From contig NZ_MDHN01000005.1 in the NCBI RefSeq assembly GCF_001757105.1, positions 1-64,000 on the forward strand: a stretch of 64,000 nt of DNA. Reading direction: 5' to 3'. The notes below the pieces were generated by a model. That model had not been told where the DNA came from, made no database searches, and was given only the letters and a program-made list of their open reading frames with translations. The DNA comes from Alteromonas confluentis. Lineage in GTDB: Bacteria > Pseudomonadota > Gammaproteobacteria > Enterobacterales > Alteromonadaceae. A program made the position numbers and the translations under genes. This document shows positions 48,158 to 58,588 of the stretch, in pieces (positions within the stretch are counted from its first letter, which is position 1; each line of letters begins with the position of its first letter).

Positions 48158-48718
48158 ATGCAAATATTATTGCAGGTTGCGGCTACAATTTTTCCGCTGG
48201 GATTTTTGTGTTACCACCTTTGGTTTAAACAAACATGGTGGCGAAATTGTGTGATAAAAAGACGCCAAGGAAATAAAGACACCATCATTATCTATCCTGA
48301 TATTATGTCCTGGCTGAGGCTATCTAAGCCGATTAGTATTCCTGCATACAGCCTTTCTAAAGTGTTGGTAACCAAGCACTGCTTACTATTTTTCACTGGC
48401 CCATACAAAATTGCTGAAGTATGGATGCTGAAATGGCAGATCGATGGCATTGCGGCAGAGTTAGAGAGCCGCTGCCCTCATGCATCTATCGAATATCAAC
48501 CTTTCTTTCCCGCTGAACATGTCGAGAAAGTTGAGCACAGCTATTTTGGTTTGAGGTTTAACACCTTGAGCGGGGGTAAGTATCACGAAGTGCTTGATAC
48601 ACAAGACGACATCTTTGATTTATTTTTTCAACTCCCTGAGAATGACCCCCATACTCTATTGCCTCATATTCCTGAGTCAGAGCAAGAAGCGCCTGCGACA
48701 GACGTGGAGGAAAAATAG
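48158..48718 (+). CDS. Membrane-anchored protein of unknown function, convergent overlap with the transglutaminase gene
   Basis: The 186-residue protein has an N-terminal hydrophobic segment (about 3-22) and a soluble remainder without recognised motifs. AAGGAG lies 7 nt before the ATG. Its last 161 nt (54 codons) lie antisense to the end of the transglutaminase-like gene; both frames are open and both products look natural there. No family assigned. Confidence 0.65.
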   Translation: MQILLQVAATIFPLGFLCYHLWFKQTWWRNCVIKRRQGNKDTIIIYPDIMSWLRLSKPISIPAYSLSKVLVTKHCLLFFTGPYKIAEVWMLKWQIDGIAAELESRCPHASIEYQPFFPAEHVEKVEHSYFGLRFNTLSGGKYHEVLDTQDDIFDLFFQLPENDPHTLLPHIPESEQEAPATDVEEK

Positions 48719-50582
48719 CTTTGTAATGTTCGTAAAACTGCCGGGGGCTTCGATTGTCGCGCCGTATGTTAAATTGTTTCTCAATACTTTCGATGGTTGT
48801 GAGGTAGCGCTTTTGATGTTTGGAGATCGCCTTCCTGCGCCAGGAAGGCACAAAGTAAAGTGTGAGCAGCAGTGCAGTTAAAGCAAAAAGACCAAAAGAT
48901 AAAATACTCATTTTTAACGTGGATATATCACCTAACAAGCGTTTGAAAACGTCGGTTTGGTCGTTATTATCGAAGCCTAGTACCCAGCGATTCCACAAGT
49001 AATCCATTCTCGCATTCAATATTCTGAAATATTCAAACACTTGCCACTGATTAATGCCATTTAAAGGGTGTTCACCCTGCATCTCATTTGAAAAACGGGC
49101 AGCATGCTCAAAACCTTCGAGTATTCGGGAAGGCGCGACAACAGTAGTGGGGTCAAAGGTACGCCAATACCCATCAATCAATGCTTCTACCCATGCGTGT
49201 GCGTCGTACTGATAGACGTTAATAGTATTGTCGTTTATTGGGGTACCACCTTGATAGCCTGATACTACACGCGCTGGAATGCCTGCAAGGCGAAAGGCAT
49301 AAGACATTGCACTGGCGTAGTGGGCGCAAAAACCCACTTTCGCGTCAAACATAAAGCGGTCAACCGGATCAACCAGCATAGCAGGAGGGGTTAGCGTGTA
49401 TTCGAAACCTTCGTCTGCAAAATAATCCATTAACGCGACAGCAAAATCGTTATCCCAGGGGTGCTGCTGGCGAAGTGAATTGACCCATTCTCGTGTCTGC
49501 GGGTTGCCTCGTTCTGGAACCTGGGTATTAATGGCTTTATCCAAGGCCAGGTTTGAAGAGACCCTTTGCGTTTGAGGGTAAGAGGCAACCTGGTAAGCGA
49601 AGCGGCTATAAACCGGTTGTAGCGCCGAAAGCTGATAATTCCATCCTTGCCATAATGCCTGACCGCTCGCAGCTGAATCCGGTACCGCCGTATCTAAGGC
49701 ATACAACCAGGTTTTTTGTGTGGGCTCTGTAACAACCTCATAGCGTAATGCTTCTCCGCTTACAGCAGGATAAAATTCTCTGCGCATTTGCTGGAGTTGT
49801 ACTTGCGCGTAAAGGCGAGTTTCACTGGCCGACCACGATTTGCCATCAAAGTATTCCAGTGTCATTGCTCGCCAATACCGTGATTGCTGTGCTGGCAGGG
49901 CGGTGGTAAATGTTGCACTGAAAGCTAAATCTTCTGATTGCGCTAAATTAGCGATGTCGCCCGGGGTAATTTTATCGGTTAATCCGGTTTCAGTGGATTT
50001 ACCTTCTGGCATCTTCCACAAAGGTGGAATTCTAGGCATGAAAACAAACAGCATGAGCGCAATAGGCAGGGCCTGCAGCATCAAAATCGCACTTTTATTT
50101 CTTCGAAAAGCAAAGCCTGCGGAGGGATTGTGCGCAGAGAATAGAATAAAAAGCAGTACGATAAACATAGCCGCACAAAAGAGTGTTCGGCCTAGCGACT
50201 GATAGAAAATAAAGCCGCACGCGAGTAAGAATATTCCGCAGATGAATAGCTGGAAAAAATCTCTGCGCTTGGAAAGGAGCATGAGTTTCAGTGAGCTTGC
50301 CATCAACAGCAAGTTAACCATAACACGCAGAAAATCTACGTTATTACTGGTTGTTACCAGGGCGACACCGGCTAAAAGTGCCAGTAAGTTTACCATTCGC
50401 CGGCCTGGCATATGGTTATAAAGGCCACTATAAAGACATATTCTCACCACGGCTGCGCAAATACACAAGAGCAGAACCCAAAGGTGAATTTGACCGAAAA
50501 GCGAGAGGGAAAGTACTAAAAAAAACAGCGAAATAAGTAAGCTGTCGCGGTTACCTGCTACAGGAAGTGATGGCGCCATCAT
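48558..50582 (-). CDS. TgpA-type transglutaminase-like membrane protein
   Basis: The 674-residue protein has about six N-terminal membrane helices (DUF3488 region, 1-190), a periplasmic transglutaminase domain, another helix (about 560-580) and a C-terminal cytoplasmic tail like DUF4129. The catalytic triad is visible: C419 in VGFCAHYASAM, H462 in YDAHAWVEA and the Asp in FDPTT. The family (P. aeruginosa TgpA) is linked to cell-envelope function and is often essential, but its substrate is uncertain. It is the third gene of moxR-DUF58-tgpA and overlaps the DUF58 gene by 4 nt. Confidence 0.9.
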   Translation of the reverse strand: MMAPSLPVAGNRDSLLISLFFLVLSLSLFGQIHLWVLLLCICAAVVRICLYSGLYNHMPGRRMVNLLALLAGVALVTTSNNVDFLRVMVNLLLMASSLKLMLLSKRRDFFQLFICGIFLLACGFIFYQSLGRTLFCAAMFIVLLFILFSAHNPSAGFAFRRNKSAILMLQALPIALMLFVFMPRIPPLWKMPEGKSTETGLTDKITPGDIANLAQSEDLAFSATFTTALPAQQSRYWRAMTLEYFDGKSWSASETRLYAQVQLQQMRREFYPAVSGEALRYEVVTEPTQKTWLYALDTAVPDSAASGQALWQGWNYQLSALQPVYSRFAYQVASYPQTQRVSSNLALDKAINTQVPERGNPQTREWVNSLRQQHPWDNDFAVALMDYFADEGFEYTLTPPAMLVDPVDRFMFDAKVGFCAHYASAMSYAFRLAGIPARVVSGYQGGTPINDNTINVYQYDAHAWVEALIDGYWRTFDPTTVVAPSRILEGFEHAARFSNEMQGEHPLNGINQWQVFEYFRILNARMDYLWNRWVLGFDNNDQTDVFKRLLGDISTLKMSILSFGLFALTALLLTLYFVPSWRRKAISKHQKRYLTTIESIEKQFNIRRDNRSPRQFYEHYKAIFPPRLSQALLALTQEYEAIEYGGHSQGVEKINQRCRLVYQALRDTYPRSRC

Positions 50583-51538
50583 AAGGCATCACCTCGCTGG
50601 TACAACGCTAGTGCTTTTAGGCATGTGCTGCGATGCGCCGGCCCCACCGATGGCGGAATAATAACGTTGCCCAGTTTAAGGCCGTACTCACTGCCCGCCG
50701 CAGACAATTGCACGATTTGCCAACACAACACCGAAAGGGCAGTTTCTGTATCGAGATTAGATACCGAATCAATATCTAGATAACCGCTGGTTGCTTGCTG
50801 CTCAGTAAACACTTTATTTAACCAGTCATCTCCTTTGGCGACACGTTTCCAGGCGACCCGGCTTAACGATTCACCGGCCTGCCAAGGGTAAAGCGCATAA
50901 AAATCGTCGGTGCCTGACTGGTTTTTACGGCCTTTGCCATTTTCTGAATGCCATTCCGCCAACAATATTTGTTCGGCTTTCTGTGCAGGATAAACAAGGA
51001 GTTTGTGGCCGAAGTCTAAATGGGTCCAACATTTTATTAGGCCAAGGGGCCACGAACAGGTAACCGTAACGCGGGGAAGTCGGTGAAAACCTCTCGACGC
51101 AGTGGGAAAAGGCAGGTGGTGAAGTTTCTTTTCCATTTCCAAATCGAGCATGTGACGATTTTTGTCACCGTACCATTTAATTTCTATTTGTCCGTGCAGT
51201 GGCTTATCGTTTTCTTCTATTCTGATTTCCAGATAACTATTTTCTCCGGCAAATACCGGTTTCACCTCGTAGGCGGTAAGCAGCATGCCGGCCACATTTT
51301 TGTAGGCGCTGAAAAGGGCAATAAGTATAAGACTGATCAGAAACTGACTTAAAAAGAGCAACAGGTTATTTTGATAATTGATGGCCAGCAAAAAAAGGCA
51401 CAACGTCATCACTAAATAGAACACGCCGAATACGCCGGGAAATATAAATATATTTCCATGGCTCAGGCGATGTGAAGGCTCCGGTGGCATTCGGGAGGCC
51501 AGCCATTTTAATGACAAAGACTCAAAGGCAGCTTTCAT
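50579..51538 (-). CDS. DUF58 membrane protein
   Basis: The 319-residue protein has two membrane helices near the N-terminus (about 30-80) and a C-terminal DUF58 (VWA-related) domain with the GTDDFYALYPWQAGESLSRVAWKRVAKGDDWLNKVF signature. It works by inference with the MoxR ATPase and the transglutaminase, a set conserved in many bacteria. It starts 25 nt after the moxR-like gene. Confidence 0.88.
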   Translation of the reverse strand: MKAAFESLSLKWLASRMPPEPSHRLSHGNIFIFPGVFGVFYLVMTLCLFLLAINYQNNLLLFLSQFLISLILIALFSAYKNVAGMLLTAYEVKPVFAGENSYLEIRIEENDKPLHGQIEIKWYGDKNRHMLDLEMEKKLHHLPFPTASRGFHRLPRVTVTCSWPLGLIKCWTHLDFGHKLLVYPAQKAEQILLAEWHSENGKGRKNQSGTDDFYALYPWQAGESLSRVAWKRVAKGDDWLNKVFTEQQATSGYLDIDSVSNLDTETALSVLCWQIVQLSAAGSEYGLKLGNVIIPPSVGPAHRSTCLKALALYQRGDAL

Positions 51539-51562
51539 GTATGTACAACAGTAAAAAGGCGA

Positions 51563-52480
51563 TCAGGCTGCAAGTGGGTCAACACTGTTGAGCAGTCTCT
51601 GGCTAAGTGTACTTTCTTCAAACTGCTCCTGCTGATGTCCCCGAAGTCTATGTTCTGCAACAGCCGCAAAAACCGCCTGAACATCTTCTGGAATCACATA
51701 ATCGCGATCGTGAATATAGGCCCAAGCTTTGGCTGCACCGAGTAAAGCCCGACTGGCACGAGGTGAGAGGGGTTGTGGATAGCCACTTTCTTCACGACTT
51801 TGGTTAACCAGGTTCAACACATAGGTCAACACGGCATCACTACATCGAAGGTCAGCAACCGCTTGTTGATGTTCAAGCAAACTCTCAACACTGATACAAG
51901 AAGACAGGGGCGTTTTGTCTCTGCCTTGGGGCTGTTGCAGCATGGCTTTTTCTGCTTCCCACGACGGATAGCCTAACGAAATGCGCATCAGAAATCGATC
52001 GAGTTGTGATTCTGGCAATGGATACGTTCCGCTTTGGTGACTGGGGTTCTGGGTAGCCACAACGAAAAACGGTGAGGGCAGAGAATAGGTTGTGCCATCC
52101 ACGCTTACCTGGTGCTCTTCCATTGCTTCAAGTAATGCGCTTTGCGTTTTAGGTGATGCGCGATTTACTTCATCAGCTAACACCAGTTCGTTAAAAACGG
52201 GACCGGGGTGAAAACGGAATTCATGGCTTTGCTGGTCGAATATATTCACGCCCAGCATATCAGCAGGTAACAAATCAGAGGTAAATTGAATGCGTGAATA
52301 TGACAGTGCAAAAACATGAGCAAGCGCGTGTGAAAGAGTGGTTTTTCCCATACCAGGTAAGTCTTCAATAAGAAGATGCCCTTTGGCAAGCAAACAGGTT
52401 ACCGCCAGTTTAAGCTGGTGAGGTTTACCAATGATATGCTCTGACAAGGTATCTATGACCGTTTTAAACTCTTTGCGCAT
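51563..52480 (-). CDS. MoxR-family AAA+ ATPase
   Basis: This cytoplasmic chaperone-like ATPase has Walker A LPGMGKTTL near residue 44, Walker B LVLADEVNRA, sensor and arginine-finger motifs (VATQNPSHQSGTYPLPESQLDRF) and a C-terminal lid with SPRASRALLGAAKAWA. I use the ATG at 52480 (305 residues), which has GGGA 8 nt upstream; an ATG six codons earlier is possible. It heads the moxR-DUF58-tgpA operon. Confidence 0.92.
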   Translation of the reverse strand: MRKEFKTVIDTLSEHIIGKPHQLKLAVTCLLAKGHLLIEDLPGMGKTTLSHALAHVFALSYSRIQFTSDLLPADMLGVNIFDQQSHEFRFHPGPVFNELVLADEVNRASPKTQSALLEAMEEHQVSVDGTTYSLPSPFFVVATQNPSHQSGTYPLPESQLDRFLMRISLGYPSWEAEKAMLQQPQGRDKTPLSSCISVESLLEHQQAVADLRCSDAVLTYVLNLVNQSREESGYPQPLSPRASRALLGAAKAWAYIHDRDYVIPEDVQAVFAAVAEHRLRGHQQEQFEESTLSQRLLNSVDPLAA

Positions 52481-52683
52481 AAGTTGTCCCGCAAACATTG
52501 TTCAGATTTCACAGATGCTAGCAATTCCACAGAGAAATGCGGTTATGCTGTTGATACCTAAGTATAGACAGCTGGCATACATCATAGGGCAGATTATCTG
52601 TAAATCGCAATCTGTGTTTGATTTTGTGCTGTTTTCAATTTCCGGGTTGTCTATAATGATGCGGCTAATAAAGGAAGTATCTA

Positions 52684-53268
52684 ATGAAAACCATAGAAAT
52701 TGATGACGAGTTGTATACGTTTATTGCAGCTCAAACCAAGCATATCGGCGAGAATGCTTCTGATATCCTTCGCCGTCTGCTGTTACCGGAATCACCAGCA
52801 CCACAAACTACACCAAAGGCAGAGCCAAAGCCCGCAGAAAAAAGCGTGGCTAGAAGCACGCCTGTAAAGGCGCGTCAACCAGCAACGAAAAAAACGCCCA
52901 CTGTAGTAGAAAAGGTGCAACATGGTAGTGGTGAAATAGAAGCCAGACTGGATGCCTCAGTACTTGCCCAATATACCAAACGCGTTGATCTGTTTTTGTT
53001 TATCCTTTCGGAACTCCATGATTTGCATTCAGATGCGTTTGCTCAGGTTGAACAAATCAAGGGTAAGAATCGTATTTACTTCGCAACGAGTAAAGAAGCA
53101 CTTCTGAGCACCGGAAGTAGTACTAATCCGAAACTTATTCCAGATTCACCTTACTGGGTAGTGACGAACAATAACACGGCTAAGAAAGTCGCGATGTTAG
53201 AACTAGTCATGAAAACCCTGGGGTATGGTGATGAGGCGACGGGATCGGTTATCGCAAAATTCGCTTAG
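52684..53268 (+). CDS. seqA: Negative modulator of replication initiation SeqA
   Basis: SeqA binds hemimethylated GATC pairs and sequesters oriC and dnaA. The 194-residue protein has the N-terminal oligomerisation domain (MKTIEIDDELYTFIAAQTKHIGENASDILRRLL), a longer and Pro/Lys/Thr-rich linker than in E. coli (about 37-80), and the C-terminal DNA-binding domain with NNNTAKKVAMLELVMKTLGY. Its presence implies Dam methylation in the host. AAAGGAAG precedes the ATG and a TATAAT box lies at 52652-52657. It is followed by pgm, as in E. coli. Confidence 0.95.
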   Translation: MKTIEIDDELYTFIAAQTKHIGENASDILRRLLLPESPAPQTTPKAEPKPAEKSVARSTPVKARQPATKKTPTVVEKVQHGSGEIEARLDASVLAQYTKRVDLFLFILSELHDLHSDAFAQVEQIKGKNRIYFATSKEALLSTGSSTNPKLIPDSPYWVVTNNNTAKKVAMLELVMKTLGYGDEATGSVIAKFA

Positions 53269-53313
53269 TTTAGTCTTGGTCAGCAAGATGCTTATAAAGG
53301 AAAAGGACGAAAA

Positions 53314-54966
53314 ATGGCATTACACCCCCATGCAGGAGAACCCGCAGCGCCGGAGCAACTTATCAATGTTGCTGAATTAATAACGCAGTATTTTACCTTT
53401 CAGCCCGATGTGAGTAAGCCTGCTGAAGCGGTAAGTTTTGGAACTTCAGGACACCGCGGAACTGCAGCAAATACCACGTTTACCGATGTCCATATCGCCG
53501 CGATCTGTCAGGCGCTTGCTGAATACCGTGAAGCACAAGGCATAGACGGTCCGCTTTATATTGGTAAAGATACCCACGCGTTATCTGAACCCGCAATGAT
53601 AACGGCTATCGAAGTACTTACCGCCAATGGTGTTGAAGTGGTAATTCAATTAGCCGACAACGCCAGCCGCGGCTACACGCCAACGCCAGTCATTTCACGC
53701 ACCATTATCCGTTATAATCGTCAGCGAAGTGAAAACCTTGCAGACGGTATCGTGATAACGCCATCTCATAATCCGCCAAGCGATGGTGGTTTCAAATACA
53801 ATCCTCCCCACGGTGGTCCTGCCGATGGCGACGTCACATCGGTCATACAAAAGCGCGCTAACGCGCTTATCGCCAATGGCAATAAAGACGTTAAACGTAT
53901 CAATATTCAGGCAGCGAGAGCTGAAGGTAAAGTCCAGGAAGCGGACTTTATGGAAGCGTATATCGATGACCTGGCGAGTGTGGTTGATATGGAAGCCATT
54001 GCCAAAGCGGGCTTGAAACTGGGCACGGACCCTCTTGGCGGCGCTGGTGTGGGCTACTGGGAACGTATTGCCGAAAAATATGGTCTCGACATTACGGTAG
54101 TAAACGACAAGGTTGACCCGCAGTTCGGTTTTATGCGTCGCGACAAAGACGGCAAACTTCGTATGGATTGCTCATCGGCTTATGCCATGGCGGGTTTGAT
54201 TGAGCTGAAGGATAAGTTCGACCTGGCGTGGGGGAACGATCCTGATTTTGATCGCCATGGTATCGTTTGCCCAAGCTCTGGTTTAATGAACCCTAATCAT
54301 TATTTGGCCGTTTCCATTAACTACCTGTATCAACATCGCCCGAACTGGCCAACCTCACTCAAAGTAGGTAAAACCCTGGTATCGAGTTCCATGATTGACC
54401 GTGTCGCCGACAGTCTGGGACGCGAGTTGGCAGAAATGCCCGTCGGTTTTAAGTGGTTCGTGGGTGGCTTATCAAACGGCGAAATCGCTTTTGCCGGTGA
54501 AGAAAGTGCAGGGGGAATTTTCCTGCAGCGTAATGGCACAACCTGGGCGACAGACAAAGACGGTTTTATTATGTGTCTGCTGGCCGCTGAAATTCTCGCG
54601 GTAACGGGGAAAGATCCTGGCGAACATTATGCTGCCCTTACAGAAAAATTTAGCGCACCGGTTTACCAGCGTGTCGATGTAGCAGCTACACTTGAAGAGA
54701 AACAAAAACTGTCTGCAATGGATGCTTCTGTCGTTACCAGTGATTCGCTGGCCGGAGAGCCCATTACTGCGGTGCAAACCCATGCGCCGGGTAACAATGC
54801 CGCAATTGGCGGCGTAAAAGTCTCCACTGAAAATGGCTGGTTTGCAGCGCGCCCTTCAGGTACTGAGCAGATTTACAAAATTTATGCTGAGAGCTTTAAT
54901 GGTGAAACTCACTTACAGTCACTTATTAAAGAAGCTGAAGAATTAGTCGCGAAGATCATTAAGTAA
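53314..54966 (+). CDS. pgm: Phosphoglucomutase (alpha-D-glucose phosphate-specific)
   Basis: Pgm interconverts glucose 1- and 6-phosphate. The 550 residues include the early FGTSGHRG, the active-site loop TPSHNPP with phosphoserine S151, the metal loop [17 protein letters not shown] and the phosphate-binding RPSGTE near the end. It follows seqA by 45 nt and precedes glgP, so the two enzymes link glycogen breakdown to glycolysis. Confidence 0.97.
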   Translation: MALHPHAGEPAAPEQLINVAELITQYFTFQPDVSKPAEAVSFGTSGHRGTAANTTFTDVHIAAICQALAEYREAQGIDGPLYIGKDTHALSEPAMITAIEVLTANGVEVVIQLADNASRGYTPTPVISRTIIRYNRQRSENLADGIVITPSHNPPSDGGFKYNPPHGGPADGDVTSVIQKRANALIANGNKDVKRINIQAARAEGKVQEADFMEAYIDDLASVVDMEAIAKAGLKLGTDPLGGAGVGYWERIAEKYGLDITVVNDKVDPQFGFMRRDKDGKLRMDCSSAYAMAGLIELKDKFDLAWGNDPDFDRHGIVCPSSGLMNPNHYLAVSINYLYQHRPNWPTSLKVGKTLVSSSMIDRVADSLGRELAEMPVGFKWFVGGLSNGEIAFAGEESAGGIFLQRNGTTWATDKDGFIMCLLAAEILAVTGKDPGEHYAALTEKFSAPVYQRVDVAATLEEKQKLSAMDASVVTSDSLAGEPITAVQTHAPGNNAAIGGVKVSTENGWFAARPSGTEQIYKIYAESFNGETHLQSLIKEAEELVAKIIK

Positions 54967-55015
54967 AAACGCAAATGTTGTATTAATACTAAAATGTTGT
55001 AAATTTTATGTTAAT

Positions 55016-55052
55016 AAATGGGCTGTATTTAAAAATGCAGCCCATTTTTTTT
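55016..55052 (+). terminator. Terminator of seqA-pgm
   Basis: AAATGGGCTG (55016-55025) pairs with CAGCCCATTT around an AT-rich loop, followed by eight T residues. Confidence 0.9.
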
Positions 55053-55163
55053 GGTAATTAACAAAACTTTTACAAAAAGTTGTTTTTAACACTGTTATAT
55101 TGCTGTCATCTTGATTTTTACCGATGTAATTAAATTACACATTGGGTTAGTTTTAACCATCTT

Positions 55164-55182
55164 TGGTCAATATGGTTGACCA
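55164..55182. promoter_or_regulatory. Palindrome TGGTCAA-N5-TTGACCA before glgP
   Basis: Perfect 7-bp arms around TATGG end 21 nt before the glgP ATG. A weaker repeat GGTTA-GTTT-TAACC precedes it at 55145-55158. It may be an operator or a leader hairpin. Confidence 0.45.
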
Positions 55183-55203
55183 CATTGTTAAGTGAGAACT
55201 GAT

Positions 55204-57693
55204 ATGAACGCAAAATCAACCAGTGCAAAACCTTCTGCACCTGTTGCGGTTACCGCAGGCGATAAGAACGAATTTAAATCTGCTGTCATTCGTCATTTAC
55301 ACTGCACCTTAGGCACCGACGAAAACAAAGCCAACAACCATGCTTGGTGGAAAGCGACCTGTGCTGCCATGCAAGAACAGGTGCTCGAAGGCCTGCGAAA
55401 GACGCAGAAAACCCATTACCTCAACGATACCCGCGCAGTACATTATTTCTCTGCTGAATTCCTTATGGGTCGTCTACTGTCTAATAACCTGCAAAATTTT
55501 GGACTATATGACGTAGCCAATGAAGCGCTGAAAGAGCTGGGTATTGAACTGGCGGATGTGATGGAAGAAGAGCCTGACATGGCGCTGGGTAACGGTGGAT
55601 TGGGTCGCCTAGCTGCGTGTTTTATCGATTCTCTGGCCACAATGGAATTACCCGCAATTGGTTATGGCATTCACTATGAACATGGTTTATTCCGTCAGGA
55701 AATTCAAAACGGTGCGCAAATTGAACGCCCGGACAGCTGGCGTGACTTCGGGAACCCCTGGGAGATTTGCCGTCCAGAATCTATCCAGCAAGTCTCTTTA
55801 TACGGTTATGTAGAAACCAAATATGGTGAGAACGGCCGCATCCAGAAAGAATGGCACCCAGGTTCGATTGTTAAAGGTGTACCTTGGGATATTCCGGTAG
55901 TAGGTTACGGCGGCAAAACCGTAAACGTTCTGCGTTTGTGGAAGAGCCAATCATCTCAATACTTCAATTGGGACGTATTTAACGCCGGTGGTTATGTGGA
56001 TGCTCAGCGTGAAAACGTACAGGCCGATACCATCTCGAAAGTACTTTACCCCAACGATGAAACGGAAGCGGGTAAAGAGTTGCGTCTTATTCAGCAATAC
56101 TTCTTTAGTTCCTGTTCACTGAAAGACATCATTCGCCGTTATAAGCGTGCTCACGGTGACGATTGGAGTCGTTTTGTCGATCAGGTGGTTATTCAACTCA
56201 ATGACACGCACCCGGCTATCGCCATTCCGGAACTGATGCGTATTCTGGTAGACCGTGCTGAGCTTGACTGGGATACCGCGTGGAATATCTGTACTAAAGT
56301 GTTCGCTTATACCAACCATACTTTGCTGCCAGAAGCGTTAGAAAAATGGCCTGCACGTATGATTGAAAAGATTCTGCCGCGCCACCTGGAGATCATCTAC
56401 GAAATTAACCATCGATTCATGGCTGAAGTGGATGCAATGTGGCCAGGCGACAATGCTAAGAAAGCCAAACTCTCGATTATCGAAGAAGGTAACGAGAAAA
56501 TGGTACGTATGGGTAACTTGTCTGTGATTGGCTCTTTTGCAGTTAACGGCGTAGCAGAAATTCACTCCCGCCTTGTGAAGAAAGATCTGTTCCCTGAATT
56601 TGACGAAATGTGGCCGGGCAAGCTGACTAACGTGACCAACGGCATTACGCCACGACGTTGGCTGAAAGCGTGTAACCCACCATTGTCTGCGTTAATTGAT
56701 AAGAAGATTGGCAGCGATTGGCCTACCGATCTCAAGAAACTCGAAGGTCTGGCTAAGTTTGCTGACAATAAAACCTTCCAGAAACAGTTCATGAAAGTGA
56801 AACTGGAAAACAAAAAACTGTTAGCACAAGAAATTAAACAGTCGCTGGATATCGACGTAGATGTGAATGCTATTTTCGACGTGCAAATTAAGCGTCTGCA
56901 CGAGTATAAACGTCAGCATCTTAACCTGCTTCACATTATGGCGCTGTACCGTCGACTTCTTGAAAACCCCGATTACGATATGCATCCACGGGTGTTTATC
57001 TTTGGAGCTAAGGCCGCGCCGGGTTACAAACTGGCGAAAGACATTATTTATGCCATCAACAAAGTGGCTGATAAGGTGAATAATGATCCTCGCGTGAAGG
57101 GCAAAATCAAAGTTGTGTTCCTGCCTAACTATCGGGTATCACTGGCTGAAAAAATGATTCCTGCTTCAGATCTGTCTGAGCAAATCAGTACTGCCGGTAA
57201 AGAAGCGTCAGGCACCGGTAACATGAAGCTGGCTCTGAATGGTGCGCTTACCATTGGTACATTGGATGGCGCAAACATCGAGATTGCAGAAGAAGTGGGT
57301 GACGAGAATATCTTTATCTTTGGTATGGATGTTGATGAAGTGCACGCGTTGCAGGCAAAAGGCTACAAGCCGCTGGACTACTACTATCGCGACCCTGAAA
57401 TCAAAGCCGTTCTGGACTGGTTAGAGACAGATTACTTCACTCCAGGCAAACCAGGCGCACTGGTGTCTATAAAACAAAGCTTGTTAGATAACGGCGACCC
57501 GTACATGGTACTGGCTGATTTCCGTGCCTATTCTGATGCGCAGATTTTGGTAGACGAAGCGTATCGCGATAAAGAGCGCTGGGCGAAAATGGCCATTATC
57601 AATACCGCGAAGATGGGTAAGTTCACTTCAGACCGTTCCATTAAAGATTACGTTGATCGTATCTGGAAGCTGGATTCCTGTTCTGTAAAGTAA
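55204..57693 (+). CDS. glgP: Glycogen/starch/alpha-glucan phosphorylase
   Basis: GlgP releases glucose 1-phosphate from glycogen or maltodextrin. From the ATG at 55204 it has 829 residues; the frame is open four codons further to a GTG. Motifs are [26 protein letters not shown], and [24 protein letters not shown] with the PLP Lys at K675. The N-terminus carries a Ser/Ala/Pro-rich extension of about 20 residues. No glgBCA cluster is in view. MalP-type substrate range is possible. Confidence 0.95.
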   Translation: MNAKSTSAKPSAPVAVTAGDKNEFKSAVIRHLHCTLGTDENKANNHAWWKATCAAMQEQVLEGLRKTQKTHYLNDTRAVHYFSAEFLMGRLLSNNLQNFGLYDVANEALKELGIELADVMEEEPDMALGNGGLGRLAACFIDSLATMELPAIGYGIHYEHGLFRQEIQNGAQIERPDSWRDFGNPWEICRPESIQQVSLYGYVETKYGENGRIQKEWHPGSIVKGVPWDIPVVGYGGKTVNVLRLWKSQSSQYFNWDVFNAGGYVDAQRENVQADTISKVLYPNDETEAGKELRLIQQYFFSSCSLKDIIRRYKRAHGDDWSRFVDQVVIQLNDTHPAIAIPELMRILVDRAELDWDTAWNICTKVFAYTNHTLLPEALEKWPARMIEKILPRHLEIIYEINHRFMAEVDAMWPGDNAKKAKLSIIEEGNEKMVRMGNLSVIGSFAVNGVAEIHSRLVKKDLFPEFDEMWPGKLTNVTNGITPRRWLKACNPPLSALIDKKIGSDWPTDLKKLEGLAKFADNKTFQKQFMKVKLENKKLLAQEIKQSLDIDVDVNAIFDVQIKRLHEYKRQHLNLLHIMALYRRLLENPDYDMHPRVFIFGAKAAPGYKLAKDIIYAINKVADKVNNDPRVKGKIKVVFLPNYRVSLAEKMIPASDLSEQISTAGKEASGTGNMKLALNGALTIGTLDGANIEIAEEVGDENIFIFGMDVDEVHALQAKGYKPLDYYYRDPEIKAVLDWLETDYFTPGKPGALVSIKQSLLDNGDPYMVLADFRAYSDAQILVDEAYRDKERWAKMAIINTAKMGKFTSDRSIKDYVDRIWKLDSCSVK

Positions 57694-57738
57694 TACGGAA
57701 AGCTGAAAGTTAAGTCTGGTTTTACCTGACAAATAGAA

Positions 57739-57770
57739 AGAGGGGAGCTACGAAGGTAGGTCCCCTTTTT
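57739..57770 (+). terminator. Terminator of glgP
   Basis: AAGAGGGGA pairs with TCCCCTTTTT around an imperfect internal stem (GCTACGAAGGTAGG). The T-run is part of the right arm. Confidence 0.75.
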
Positions 57771-57933
57771 AGTTTCACCAGAGCCAATGGTTTGGAGGGG
57801 CTACCAGAGATACTAGGTAGTATAAATCAGGCACATCAGCATATGAGCCTGATAGTATGTCCAAAACCGACTATTAACGATATTGTGAGAATTAACGCAA
57901 GATACAGTATCAGAATTAATAACAGGGAAGTTT

Positions 57934-58554
57934 ATGGTTAAAGGAATAGGGAAAAGAACAACACTGGCTTTTGGTGTGTCAGCGTTTGCAATTTTGGTTA
58001 TCGCCTTTCAGTGGACAATTGTTGACTGGATAACGCCTTTTTTGATGTTACCGCTGATGTGGTTGGTAATGGTTCTGTTTATTACGGGAGCATGCTTCAG
58101 TCTTTCATGTCTATTTAAGTTCAGAGAAATCCGATGGCGGGCAACCATACCTGCAGTAATTCAGTTCTCTGCCTTTGCCATAGTATTGTTTGTTCCTTTT
58201 ACAAATCTATGGATAGATGCAGATTTTCATTTGTATGAGTCTCAACGCCAGGAGGTCGTCGAAAGAGTTTACTCAGGCGAACTTGTCCCGAATGTCAGTC
58301 ATAACTCAGCACTGATTGCCCTTAACTCCGCGTATTCAAAAATATCAATGGGTGGAAATGAGATTGTGGTCCGGGATATTGACGGATTGGTTTACGTTTT
58401 CTTTTTCACATACAGAGGCATACTGGACAATTACTCTGGTTTTTTGTTTGTACCTGACGGTGGCGATCCAAGGAACTACTCAGATTTGAATGAGGATGAT
58501 GTGACGCAAATAATAAAATATACCGATAACTGGTATTGGGCGTCACATCACTAA
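57934..58554 (+). CDS. Membrane protein of unknown function
   Basis: The 206-residue product has three hydrophobic segments (about 10-30, 35-60 and 70-90) and a soluble C-terminal half rich in Asp and aromatic residues (about 95-206), probably outside the cytoplasm. AGGGA stands 8 nt before the ATG. No family recognised. It is convergent with the EamA gene 34 nt downstream, and the 240-nt region upstream holds only the glgP terminator. Confidence 0.65.
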   Translation: MVKGIGKRTTLAFGVSAFAILVIAFQWTIVDWITPFLMLPLMWLVMVLFITGACFSLSCLFKFREIRWRATIPAVIQFSAFAIVLFVPFTNLWIDADFHLYESQRQEVVERVYSGELVPNVSHNSALIALNSAYSKISMGGNEIVVRDIDGLVYVFFFTYRGILDNYSGFLFVPDGGDPRNYSDLNEDDVTQIIKYTDNWYWASHH

Positions 58555-58588
58555 CGCTGTGGTGATTAACATGCAGGGAGTGCGTGTA

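Noticed and set aside
57826..57853. ATCAGGC/GCCTGAT inverted repeat after glgP
   Set aside because: Arms are only 7 bp with a 14-nt spacer, no T-run, and no gene start near enough to suggest a role.
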